NCBI GenBank assembly: GCA_013288485.1
Contig: JABDBW010000007.1
Coordinates: 1-51,852 of the forward strand
DNA length: 51,852 bases
Source: Bacteroidota bacterium
GTDB lineage: Bacteria > Bacteroidota > Bacteroidia > Sphingobacteriales > Sphingobacteriaceae
Direction: 5' to 3'
In this document: positions 33,029 through 41,000 of the stretch, piece by piece
How positions within the stretch are numbered: position 1 is the first letter of the stretch
Layout of the letters: each line of letters starts with the position of its first letter
Notes under the pieces: model-generated
Database searches by the model: none
What the model was told of the DNA's origin: nothing
The model's input: only the letters and a program-made list of their open reading frames with translations
Position numbers and translations under genes: made by a program

Positions 33029-34877
33029 CTATTTTTTTGTGGTGATAACAATCACACCATTTTTAGCCTTATCGCCATATTTGGCCAAATCGTCTGCCGT
33101 AGCTGTCCTCATCTTGATGCTTTTAACCTTATCTGCAGGGATTTTACCACTTTCGGTGCTTTCTTTGCCATCTACAAGGATAAGTTTGCCTGTAAAAAGA
33201 GTGGGTTTATCCGCGTTCAGTTTGGCCTCATCTAAAGATTTATGGAGTTCAAAGCCCTTCACGGTTACCGGCTGGCCGTTAACTCTTATTTTGGTTACGT
33301 TTACCCCATTATGCGTTAATCTTCCGTCTGAATGTACTTCCATACCTTGCATTTTGCCGAGGAGTTCTTTTACTTTAGACGAGTCGTTACCTGGTACGTT
33401 CATTTGCGGTATTACTATTGTTTTAGCAATGTCATCACCGCCAGATATATCTTTAGTTATATAACTGAAAGTAGTTAAGTTATGACCATCTTTCCCGGTT
33501 ATGGTTATTGCCTTATTTATTACCTCACCGCCGTTCATGTTAATAGGACCAAAATCATTTGGATGTATTTTTCTTAAATTCAGCCTCAGTAGCTTTTTTT
33601 CCATTGATAGTATAAGTTACAGAATCCCTAACGCCATTTTTTATACGTTTTGTTATGACAATATCGTGCGGCAGTTTTTTAATATTATCATCAACAATGC
33701 TGTCTTTTTTTAAATAAAAAAAGATTGAGTGTGTTTTTGTATCGCTGTCTTTACCCAGGCTATAAGAAAATGTAAGTGATTTTTTACCGGTATCTGTTTT
33801 TGGAAAGAATTTACCATGAATTATGATCGGTGTTGGTGTACCATTAATTGTGAGTGATGTTTCACCGGTATCCAATGCTTTAACCCAATAGACTATTTTT
33901 TTATCAGCAGCATTTTTTACATGGTTTGCCATATTTGGCAGGGTTAAATTACTTACCGAAGCAGCAATAGCTTTGTAAGCAACCTTCCCATTTTTCACCA
34001 GGTCGGCCTTTGAAAAACTGAATATCAGCAGCAATACCATCACAGCAGGCACTAAAAACGCGTACCGGGTTAAGTTAACATTCGAAGATCTTTTAGCGTT
34101 CATCATGACGATACGTTTTTTAAGGGTTGAAAAATTAAAATGGTTGGTTATACCCGCCGATGTGGTAGGGGCGAAGCTCACATTTAACAGGCTGTACTGG
34201 TAGGCTTTGCTATCCATGCCTTTTTGCAATATTTTACGGTCGGTAATAAACTCAATGTTTTCGCGCACCGCTTTTTTCATGAGCCAAACACCGGGGTTGA
34301 ACCAGTAAAATATCACGCTGATCTCGGCCAATAAAATATCAAGGGTATGCCATTCGGTAATATGCACCTGCTCGTGTTGTATAATGCTTTGCAGATCGCC
34401 GGGGTTTAAATTTTCGGGGTTAATATAAATGCTTTGCCAGAACGAGAACGGGCTGATATCCGCGTTAATAATTCGCACGTCATGCTCCTGTACCTTACCC
34501 GGTTTTGAATTTTTATACAATTTATACAACGACGCCAACTGCATTAATAACCGCAGCGCGAACAGAGCGGCGCCCGCCCAAAACAGCGCTTCGGCCCAAT
34601 ACCAGTAATTGGGCTGCTGAATTATGGGGTTAACTATACGTTGGGCCGGGGCCTTTAAACTTAGTATAACATTTTGTACGGGAGTTAATTGCTGGTGGCG
34701 CTGTACAAAACCATCCAGGTTAACCAGCGGGTACAGCGTGGAAAAAATAATGGCGACGCACAAGTAAGCCCTGTTAAGCGTGTAAAAAGTAAGGCGCCGC
34801 AGCACCAGGTAATAGCCGAGGCAGAAAACCACCAGCGCTATATTAACTTTAAGCAGAAAAACAAATAATGTTGGCAT
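33029..34877 (-). pseudogene. Frameshifted M56/BlaR1-like membrane metallopeptidase with TonB-plug-like tail
   Basis: Two frames make one gene. The first (34877 to 33555) has four TM segments and H168-E-Q-V-H172, the M56 zinc motif, followed by FYWFNPGVWLMKKAVRENIEF; it ends ATEAEFKKNTSK. The second frame continues the expected KIHPNDFGPINMNGG and ends DKAKNGVIVITTKK, the typical tail of Bacteroidota M56 proteins. They join if one A of the run at 33568-33572 is removed. Intact, it would be about 615 residues. It starts 5 bp after blaI, with which it forms a sensor-repressor pair. Function depends on whether the shift is real. Confidence 0.82.
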
Positions 34878-34882
34878 CGTCT

Positions 34883-35246
34883 TCAGGATTTAGGGTTCTC
34901 AATTAATTTGATGATCTCTTTCAGTTCGCCCGCGCTGATCTTTTTTTCTTTGGCGAAAAACGTAACCAGATCTTTGTATGAGTTTTCGAAATAATCGTTT
35001 ACAAAACCGTTCATAAAACGCTTTTTATATTCTTCCTCTTTAATAACCGCTTTGTAACGGAACGAATTGCCCAGTTTTTTCGGCAGCCAAAAATCCTTTG
35101 CGTTCCAGGTTTTTTATGGTCGACGCTAAAGTGGTATAGGGTGGTTTTGGCTCGGTTATCTGGTCTAAAAAATCTTTAATAAATCCTTCGCCTTTTTGCC
35201 ATACGGCCTGCATAGCTTCTTCTTCCTGTGGTGATAGTTTTTCCAT
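34883..35246 (-). pseudogene. Frameshifted BlaI/MecI-family repressor
   Basis: The first 63 or so codons from 35246 give a winged-helix BlaI start (MEKLSPQEEEAMQAVWQKGE, PYTTLASTIKNLERKGFL), then the frame breaks in a run of six A (35075-35080) and stops. Removing one A restores KLGNSFRYKAVIKEEEYKKR and a C-terminus ending KLIENPKS with TGA at 34883, about 120 residues in total, normal for BlaI. It precedes the M56 gene by 5 bp. Two palindromic operators upstream fit autoregulation. Real mutation and sequencing error are both possible. Confidence 0.82.
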
Positions 35247-35251
35247 TGTTA

Positions 35252-35268
35252 TTACGATTATTTCGTAA
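35252..35268. promoter_or_regulatory. BlaI-type operator 1
   Basis: TTACGA-N5-TCGTAA, an exact 6+6 palindrome with a 5-nt centre. It starts 5 bp upstream of the blaI start codon and shares its half-sites with the second operator 19-20 bp away (centre to centre). Position between -7 box and gene suits repression by the encoded BlaI-like protein. Confidence 0.7.
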
Positions 35269-35271
35269 ATG

Positions 35272-35286
35272 TACGACTGTTTCGTA
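35272..35286. promoter_or_regulatory. BlaI-type operator 2
   Basis: TACGA-N5-TCGTA, exact 5+5 palindrome with a 5-nt centre, the same half-sites as operator 1 and about two helical turns from it. It lies just after the -7 box at 35293-35300 on the minus strand, so a bound repressor would cover the start of transcription. Confidence 0.7.
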
Positions 35287-35292
35287 AATATC

Positions 35293-35300
35293 CAAATTTA
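35293..35300 (-). promoter_or_regulatory. -7 promoter box TAAATTTG for the blaI-M56 operon
   Basis: Exact TAnnTTTG match on the minus strand, 46 nt before the blaI ATG, with both operators between. Confidence 0.65.
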
Positions 35301-35458
35301 TTTTATTATATAAGGTAAAATATCCATTACTTTAACATATTTTAACGTATCTGCAATAGGGTGAGTAGGGTATTTTGCTTCAATCAGGTGTAAATCATAA
35401 ATAATTGTTGGAACATTCAGGGGAAACCTATAATTTAGGTGACTTAAACATGACATTT

Positions 35459-35998
35459 ATGCGTTTCAACAAAAAGATATTAATAATAACATGCCTGTTT
35501 TCGGGTATTATACTATTGGCTTCCATGACCCTTATACAGCAACAGCCGCCGCAGCAACCGCGGGTTGAGCCTAAGCTGATGAATATTAAGGTATTGCCTA
35601 AACAGATGACCTACCGGCAGGTAGACCACATGATGGATATGTGGGCGGCTTCTTTAGGGGTTAAATGTAATTTCTGCCATGTGCGTAATGATGCCACCCG
35701 TAAAACGGATTATCCGAACGATTCGAAACCCGAAAAACTGATGGCCCGCAAAATGTATTTAATGGCCACCAAGATCAATAAGAAATTTTTTAAAGCGGAA
35801 AAAGATTCAGTGGGTATGAATTTTGCCAGCGTAAATTGCTATACCTGCCACCACGGCGTAGCGAAGCTGGATAAGGCTGCCTGGCCAAAACAAGGCGGCC
35901 CCGGCGGCGGACAAGGCGGACAAAGGCCCCCCCGGTGGACAAGGCGGCCCGGGCGGACAAAGCGGCCCGCAGGGTGCAAGCGGCTCTTCATCGCCTGA
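35459..35998 (+). CDS. Dihaem c-type cytochrome 1, Gly-rich tail with apparent frameshift
   Basis: Start 35459 (MRFNKKILIITCLFSG) matches the paralogue at 36043; earlier in-frame ATGs add nothing. A TM anchor spans about 6-24. Two haem-binding motifs are CNFCH (70-74) and CYTCH (127-131). The fold resembles the photosynthetic-reaction-centre cytochrome c-like family in Bacteroidota. After GGPGGGQGGQRP the frame switches to RWTRRPGRTKRP. Removing one C of the seven at 35927-35933 restores GGQGGPGGQSGP... SSSPDKKP ending at 36011, as in the paralogue. Haem domain unaffected. Probably periplasmic electron carrier. Confidence 0.82.
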   Translation: MRFNKKILIITCLFSGIILLASMTLIQQQPPQQPRVEPKLMNIKVLPKQMTYRQVDHMMDMWAASLGVKCNFCHVRNDATRKTDYPNDSKPEKLMARKMYLMATKINKKFFKAEKDSVGMNFASVNCYTCHHGVAKLDKAAWPKQGGPGGGQGGQRPPRWTRRPGRTKRPAGCKRLFIA

Positions 35999-36042
35999 TA
36001 AAAAACCATAAGAAAGAACTTACAACCTAATTTATAGCAAAT

Positions 36043-36588
36043 ATGCGTGTCAACAAAAAAATATTAATTACGGTATGTTTGCTTTCGGGCATCATACTGT
36101 TGGCCTCAATGACCCTGATACGGCAGCAAACGCCGGCACAGTCACAACAACCACAGCAGTTTCCTAAATATGTAAACTTGAAAGTGCTGCCCAAGAAAAT
36201 TACCCATGAACAATTGGGTGTAGTTATGGGGCATTGGGCATCGGCCTTAGGGGTTAAGTGTAATTTTTGCCATTATATGAATCCGGATACACGGAAAATG
36301 GAATACCCTAATGATTCGAAGCCTGAAAAGTTGATGGCCCGCAAAATGTATTTAATGGCCACCAAGATCAATAAGAAATTTTTTAAAGGCGAAAAAGACT
36401 CGGTAGGTATGGCCGCATTGGTTAAGGTAAATTGTTATACCTGCCATCATGGTGTAGCGAAGTTGGATAATGCTACCTGGCCAAAGCAGGGGGGCCCCGG
36501 CGGACAAAGAGGTCCAGGCGGACCAGGTGGTCCAGGTGGCCCGCAAGGTACAACCGGCGGCTCTTCATCGCCTGATAAAAAACCGTAG
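36043..36588 (+). CDS. Dihaem c-type cytochrome 2, collagen-like tail
   Basis: The 181-residue protein is a tandem paralogue of the gene at 35459, 45 bp or so downstream. TM anchor at about 6-24, haem motifs CNFCH (73-77) and CYTCH (131-135). Between them the conserved YPNDSKPEKLMARKMYLMAT is identical in both copies. The tail GPGGQRGPGGPGGPGGP is collagen-like and ends SSSPDKKP. The tail may be a flexible spacer to the cell surface. Likely the same transcript as copy 1; a terminator follows at 36605. Confidence 0.88.
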   Translation: MRVNKKILITVCLLSGIILLASMTLIRQQTPAQSQQPQQFPKYVNLKVLPKKITHEQLGVVMGHWASALGVKCNFCHYMNPDTRKMEYPNDSKPEKLMARKMYLMATKINKKFFKGEKDSVGMAALVKVNCYTCHHGVAKLDNATWPKQGGPGGQRGPGGPGGPGGPQGTTGGSSSPDKKP

Positions 36589-36604
36589 TTTAAAATATAA
36601 ATTT

Positions 36605-36637
36605 AAAAAAGCGATGGGTTTACCTATCGCTTTTTTT
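36605..36637 (+). terminator. Rho-independent terminator after the cytochromes
   Basis: AAAAAAGCGAT and ATCGCTTTTTTT form a stem with a short internal GGG/CC extension and a bulge. It begins 17 nt after the cytochrome 2 stop and ends in seven T. Its arm shares AGCGATGGGTTT with the palindrome at 2744. Confidence 0.8.
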
Positions 36638-36678
36638 ATGATGGGCCAATTTAACGGGCCAGCTTTCAACAAATCTGC

Positions 36679-36686
36679 TACATTTG
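36679..36686 (+). promoter_or_regulatory. -7 promoter box TACATTTG, 6 nt from the accC ATG
   Basis: Exact match; the in-frame TTG at 36684 lies inside the box and is therefore not a start. Predicts near-leaderless accC mRNA. Confidence 0.6.
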
Positions 36687-36692
36687 TTAAGT

Positions 36693-38174
36693 ATGCAAAA
36701 AATACTGATCGCCAACCGGGGCGAGATCGCTTTAAGAATAATGCGTTCGGCACGCGAAATGGGTATAAAAACAGTAGCCGTTTATTCAGCTGCTGATCGC
36801 GATGCCCTGCATGTACGTTATGCCGATGAGGCGGTTTATATAGGCGAAGCGCCATCCAGTCAATCGTACCTTTGTGGCGATAAAATAATTGATGCCTGCC
36901 GCCAAACCGGTGCAAAGGGTATACACCCCGGCTATGGTTTTTTGAGCGAGAATGCCGGGTTTGCCCGCCAGGTGCGCGATGCAGGTTTAATACTGATAGG
37001 CCCCTCGCCCGAAGCGATGGAAGTAATGGGCAATAAACTATCGGCCAAAGCCGCGGCCATGAAATATAATATTCCGATGGTTCCGGGTACCGAAGAAGCC
37101 ATTACCGATGTTGAAGAAGCTAAACAACGGGCAATAGAGGTAGGTTTTCCCATCCTGATAAAAGCGGCGGCCGGTGGCGGTGGCAAGGGCATGCGCATAG
37201 TTGATACCGCCGCGGATTTCGAAGAGCAGATGCAGTTAGCGGTATCAGAAGCCACCTCGGCTTTTGGGGATGGTTCGGTGTTTATTGAACGCTATGTATC
37301 ATCGCCCAAACATATCGAGATACAGGTGCTGGGCGATACGCACGGTAATATTGTACACTTATTTGAGCGGGATTGCTCGGTTCAGCGTCGGCATCAAAAA
37401 GTGATAGAAGAAGCGCCGTCATCTATACTAACCCCGCAAATACGCGAACAAATGGGTAAATGCGCGGTAGATGTTGCGCGCTCCGTTAATTATACCGGTG
37501 CGGGTACGGTAGAGTTTATTATGGACGAGCAGCTCAATTTCTATTTTTTAGAAATGAATACCCGCCTGCAGGTAGAACACCCGGTAACAGAGCTAATAAC
37601 CGGTATTGACCTTGTGAAAGAACAGATACGGATAGCGAGGGGCGAGGCCATCAGCTTTAAACAGGAGGACCTGGTAATAAACGGCCACGCCATCGAGTTA
37701 CGAGTTTACGCGGAGGACCCCGCCAATAATTTTTTACCCGATATTGGCACACTGCAAACCTACATTACGCCAAAGGGCCCCGGCATTCGGGTTGATGATG
37801 GTTTTGAGCAGGGCATGGAAATACCAATCTATTACGACCCGATGATAGCCAAACTAATAGCCTATGGAAAAAACCGAACAGAGGCTATTGAACGGATGCT
37901 GCGCGCCATAAACGAATACCATATAACCGGCATAACCACCACCTTGGGTTTTGGCAGGTTTGTAATGCAGCATGAGGCTTTTACATCAGGTAATTTTGAT
38001 ACCCATTTTGTAAAAAAATACTTTACGCCCGAAGTACTGGAAACAGGAAATGCAGATGAAGCGTTAATTGCGGCGTTGGTTATGGAGCAATTACTAAGCG
38101 AAAACGCCACGGTTTATAAGGGTATTGCATCAGATGAGCGATCGAACTGGGCGAAGAACAGGAAAGAGATATAA
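36693..38174 (+). CDS. accC: Biotin carboxylase subunit of an acyl-CoA carboxylase
   Basis: The 493-residue biotin carboxylase carboxylates biotin on a carrier subunit using ATP and bicarbonate. QKILIANRGEIALRIMRSAREMG, AAAGGGGKGMRIV (ATP-grasp loop), EMNTRLQVEHPVTEL and the RVYAEDP motif are all seen. Length is slightly over the usual 450. No accB or carboxyltransferase gene is adjacent, so it is an orphan copy and could serve acetyl- or propionyl-CoA carboxylase; the mce gene at the window start shows the propionate route exists. It is the only gene on its transcript. Confidence 0.94.
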   Translation: MQKILIANRGEIALRIMRSAREMGIKTVAVYSAADRDALHVRYADEAVYIGEAPSSQSYLCGDKIIDACRQTGAKGIHPGYGFLSENAGFARQVRDAGLILIGPSPEAMEVMGNKLSAKAAAMKYNIPMVPGTEEAITDVEEAKQRAIEVGFPILIKAAAGGGGKGMRIVDTAADFEEQMQLAVSEATSAFGDGSVFIERYVSSPKHIEIQVLGDTHGNIVHLFERDCSVQRRHQKVIEEAPSSILTPQIREQMGKCAVDVARSVNYTGAGTVEFIMDEQLNFYFLEMNTRLQVEHPVTELITGIDLVKEQIRIARGEAISFKQEDLVINGHAIELRVYAEDPANNFLPDIGTLQTYITPKGPGIRVDDGFEQGMEIPIYYDPMIAKLIAYGKNRTEAIERMLRAINEYHITGITTTLGFGRFVMQHEAFTSGNFDTHFVKKYFTPEVLETGNADEALIAALVMEQLLSENATVYKGIASDERSNWAKNRKEI

Positions 38175-38179
38175 TGATT

Positions 38180-38641
38180 TCATGAGGTATAAATAGATTC
38201 CAATTCCTCAATAAACGCCGCCTGCGCGCCATTAATTTTGATCTTCGCTTCATCAACCCCGAACCACGCAGCCCTGTCAACTTCAGAAAAACTTGCTTTT
38301 TTACCCGAACCGGGCGGCCATTCCATTTCGAACAAATTGCTTACAATTACTTCATGGTCGATATCGCCCTCAACGGACCAGGCAAAGACTATTTTGCCGC
38401 TTTTTTGCTTAACGGGCGATAGTTGCCTAAAATTACCATCAATAGCTTGCCCGGTTTCTTCCAGGAACTCGCGTTTAGCAGCTGCTAAAGCATCCTCATC
38501 GTCTAAAAACTCGCCTTTGGGTATTGACCAGGCACCCTCATCTTTATTTTTAAAAAATGGGCCGCCAGGATGTATCAAAAAAACCTCCAGTTTATTGTTT
38601 ATGTTTCGGTACAGTAAAATTCCGGCGCTTTGTTTGGGCAT
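38180..38641 (-). CDS. Nudix hydrolase (COG4119-like)
   Basis: The 153-residue protein begins PKQSAGILLYRNINNKLEVFL and carries the Nudix box GEFLDDEDALAAAKREFLEETG, matching G-x5-E-x7-R-E-U-x-E-E-x-G. The glutamates REFLEE bind magnesium. Sequence resembles the COG4119 group of predicted NTP pyrophosphohydrolases. Substrate unknown. It converges with accC at 5 bp and is divergent from ribE. Confidence 0.9.
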   Translation of the reverse strand: MPKQSAGILLYRNINNKLEVFLIHPGGPFFKNKDEGAWSIPKGEFLDDEDALAAAKREFLEETGQAIDGNFRQLSPVKQKSGKIVFAWSVEGDIDHEVIVSNLFEMEWPPGSGKKASFSEVDRAAWFGVDEAKIKINGAQAAFIEELESIYTS

Positions 38642-38677
38642 GAGATAGCTTTTGTTATAAACCTAAATTAATATAAT

Positions 38678-38685
38678 TAGTTTTG
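38678..38685 (+). promoter_or_regulatory. -7 promoter box TAGTTTTG for ribE
   Basis: Exact TAnnTTTG match, 42 nt before the ribE ATG. The in-frame ATG at 38683 lies inside it and is rejected as a start. The resulting leader holds a perfect hairpin at 38699-38716. Confidence 0.6.
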
Positions 38686-38698
38686 CAATTCAAAAACT

Positions 38699-38716
38699 CT
38701 CCGCCTATTGGCGGAG
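38699..38716 (+). repeat. Short hairpin in the ribE leader (possible fragment of the 3'-end repeat)
   Basis: CTCCGCC-TATT-GGCGGAG is a perfect 7-bp stem followed by GCTGGGGGC and then ATG at 38728. The string resembles the variable arm of the dispersed repeat. GGGGG just before the ATG may be the ribosome-binding site. Too short for an FMN riboswitch. Confidence 0.6.
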
Positions 38717-38727
38717 GCTGGGGGCAA

Positions 38728-39312
38728 ATGTTTACAGGCATAATAGAAACTTTAGGCAAAGTAACCGCATTGCAGCGTGAGCAGGGTAATTTGCATGTTA
38801 CTGTTGAATCGGCTATTTCGAACGAATTAAAGATCGATCAATCCGTTTCACATAATGGCGTATGCCTCACTGTTGTTGCTGTGGCTGATGGTAAACATAC
38901 TGTTACTGCCATTGAAGAAACCTTAAACAAAACCAACTTAGGATACCTGGAAGTTGGCGAACCCGTTAACCTGGAACGCTGTATGCAGTTAAATGCCAGG
39001 CTCGACGGCCATATAGTGCAGGGCCATGTTGACCAAACCGCTTATTGTACCGAGTTTAAAGAACTGGACGGCAGTTGGGAATACACTTTTGAATATGACG
39101 CGGCGCAGGGTAATATCACCGTTGAAAAAGGATCGATATGTGTTAATGGCATTAGCTTAACCGTAGTAAACTCACAGGCCAATAGCTTTTCTGTTGCTAT
39201 AATACCTTATACTTTTGAGCATACTAATTTGCATACTGTACATAAAGGCTCGGTTGTTAACCTGGAGTTCGACATCATTGGCAAATATGTTGCCCGGCTG
39301 ATGCCGCGTTAA
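38728..39312 (+). CDS. ribE: Riboflavin synthase, alpha chain
   Basis: The 194-residue enzyme dismutates two 6,7-dimethyl-8-ribityllumazines to riboflavin. It starts with the invariant MFTGIIETLG and has two lumazine-binding repeats (about 1-95 and 96-190), each with a DGHIVQGHVD or SICVNGISLTV motif. The longer in-frame ATG at 38683 lies in the promoter box and is rejected. It stands alone; other rib genes are not nearby. The 3' end overlaps the convergent TPR gene by 4 nt (TTAA). Confidence 0.95.
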   Translation: MFTGIIETLGKVTALQREQGNLHVTVESAISNELKIDQSVSHNGVCLTVVAVADGKHTVTAIEETLNKTNLGYLEVGEPVNLERCMQLNARLDGHIVQGHVDQTAYCTEFKELDGSWEYTFEYDAAQGNITVEKGSICVNGISLTVVNSQANSFSVAIIPYTFEHTNLHTVHKGSVVNLEFDIIGKYVARLMPR

Positions 39313-40466
39313 TGGCCGTTTAAGGCAAAAATACGCGCTGTGCTATAATCTATGTAAGTTTTCTGCTTTTCATCAGGCTTGGCGGCAATGTATTTTTTAA
39401 AATATTTAAGCGCTGTTTTTTTATCCTTTAACTCCGTATCATACATAATGGCCATTAAGTAATAGGTTATTGGCTTATCATCATACAGTAAACCTTTTTG
39501 ATAAGCTTCCAGGGCATTTTTTAATTGTTTTAATGTGGTGTAGCTATCGGCTATTTCATTGTAATACGTAGCCGCATTCGGCGATATGCTTAAAATTATC
39601 GCTTTTTTTAAGTAGAAGATCGCTTTTTTTTGATCATTAAGCATTTTATAGCAAACAGCAGTATAGTATGCCGTAGTTTCTGTTTGATAGAGTTCGGGAA
39701 TAGTTAATAAGGTTGCTATACCACATGGATAATTTTTTGTTTCATAATAGCCCCGCCCCAACTGCACCATAGTAAATACCGAACTATCACCAAGCAGCAA
39801 TAATTGTTCGCCTATTTTTACCGTTTCGCGCCATTTATTCTCCGCGTAGTTCAATTTAAGCAGGCTTTGCTGTAAAAAAACGTTTTCCGGATCGGCGGCT
39901 ATGGCTACCCTCAATGTTTTATCGGCTTTTGGGAACTGCTTTAATTGAATATAGAGGCTGCTTAACTCGGCCGCCACATCCGCATCAGTGGGGTTCAGGC
40001 TATTTGCTTTTTGAAGATAATAAACCTGGCTCATCATACTTTTTATATCACCTTTTTCATGCGCTATTTGTGCCAGCTGTTTATAAACGTTAAAGTCGCT
40101 GCTGTCAATCGCTATTATTTTTTTATAATAGGTTTCGGCCTTCGCGTTATTGCCCCTTTGCTGGTTAATACCGGCAATATTGTATAACACAACCAGGTTA
40201 GTAGAATCCTTTTCAAATATCCGTTGATAATAACCTTCCGCGTCGGGAAGTTTGCCTGCTTTTGATGAGGTATAAGCCAGGCGCGATAATTCTTTCGCAT
40301 CGGTTACCGGTTCCTGGTAAATACCTTTAAGATAAATAAGGGCATCGGCAAAATGCTGGTTCTGGTAATACTCCAGTAATAACGCGTCGTCAGTTCTTCT
40401 TTGTTGTGCAATTACATGGGTTGTAATAAACAAAAATAATATGGTGGCAGAGAGTAGGGTTTTCAT
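39309..40466 (-). CDS. Secreted tetratricopeptide-repeat protein
   Basis: The 385-residue protein has a signal peptide (MKTLLSATILFLFITTHVIAQQ) and about eight or nine TPR units over residues 40-370, e.g. GKLPDAEGYYQRIFEKDSTN, GNNAKAETYYKKIIAIDSSD and KQLKNALEAYQKGLLYDDKP. TPR arrays mediate protein-protein contact; this one faces the periplasm or outer-membrane side. Partner unknown. It overlaps ribE by 4 nt at the 3' end. No promoter motif is obvious before its start. Confidence 0.85.
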   Translation of the reverse strand: MKTLLSATILFLFITTHVIAQQRRTDDALLLEYYQNQHFADALIYLKGIYQEPVTDAKELSRLAYTSSKAGKLPDAEGYYQRIFEKDSTNLVVLYNIAGINQQRGNNAKAETYYKKIIAIDSSDFNVYKQLAQIAHEKGDIKSMMSQVYYLQKANSLNPTDADVAAELSSLYIQLKQFPKADKTLRVAIAADPENVFLQQSLLKLNYAENKWRETVKIGEQLLLLGDSSVFTMVQLGRGYYETKNYPCGIATLLTIPELYQTETTAYYTAVCYKMLNDQKKAIFYLKKAIILSISPNAATYYNEIADSYTTLKQLKNALEAYQKGLLYDDKPITYYLMAIMYDTELKDKKTALKYFKKYIAAKPDEKQKTYIDYSTARIFALNGH

Positions 40467-40556
40467 CCAACTAATCTATTAGTTATTAATGAAATATCCA
40501 AGTTTATTAAACAATTTATTTCAAATTGTGTTAAAAAAACACTAAACAATAGTATC

Positions 40557-40832
40557 ATGGATAAGTTGAGAAATGAAGGATTAATGGAAACAATTGGACA
40601 TGAATTGGAAGATTTAAAAAGTTACCAAAAAGCTATCATGCAAAAGCTGGCAAAAAATGAAGGTTCCAATATAAGGCTGGACGATAAAAGGCCGGAAAGC
40701 ATGCTTCCCGACCTTGAGCAGCGCATTGCCGACAACCTGTTTGCCATCACCAACGCATTAGAAGATCTTGTGGGCCAGAAGAATGAGCAGGCCGCTAAGG
40801 ATAAAGTAGTCGATTTAATGCAGGCTTCGTAA
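40557..40832 (+). CDS. Small helical protein, tandem paralogue 1
   Basis: The 91-residue, charged, probably all-helical protein begins MDKLRNEGLMETIGHELEDLKSYQKAIMQKLAKN. A second helical part LPDLEQRIADNLFAITNALEDLVG follows. No known domain recognised. Its sequence is clearly related to the gene 168 bp downstream (MDTLKKFGLMEKIVHELEDL), so this is a local duplication. The heptad-like pattern suggests a coiled coil. An upstream GTGTT-N6-AACAC-type hairpin lies in the leader. Confidence 0.6.
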   Translation: MDKLRNEGLMETIGHELEDLKSYQKAIMQKLAKNEGSNIRLDDKRPESMLPDLEQRIADNLFAITNALEDLVGQKNEQAAKDKVVDLMQAS

Positions 40833-41000
40833 GGGATATTTCGGTGTAAATAGCTGTAAATCAACTGCTATATTCAATTAGTTTCATTGCTTTATAAAAA
40901 GAATTTGTGAAGCTAAAATCACTATTGATAGGTGACGCTAAAGAAAATTTCCAAACAATCCATTCAGGATAGCGTTGTAACGGTATAAAAAAATAACATT

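Noticed and set aside
32829..33713. Plus-strand frames at 33039-33464 and 33501-33713
   Set aside because: Shadows of the M56 gene region; hydrophobic composition comes from the complement of Lys/Asp-rich codons.
38683..38727. Fifteen-codon N-terminal extension of ribE
   Set aside because: ATG lies within the -7 box; riboflavin synthase starts with the invariant MFTGIIE.
38678..38727. FMN riboswitch upstream of ribE
   Set aside because: Leader is only about 40 nt with one small hairpin; an RFN element needs well over 100 nt and several conserved stems.
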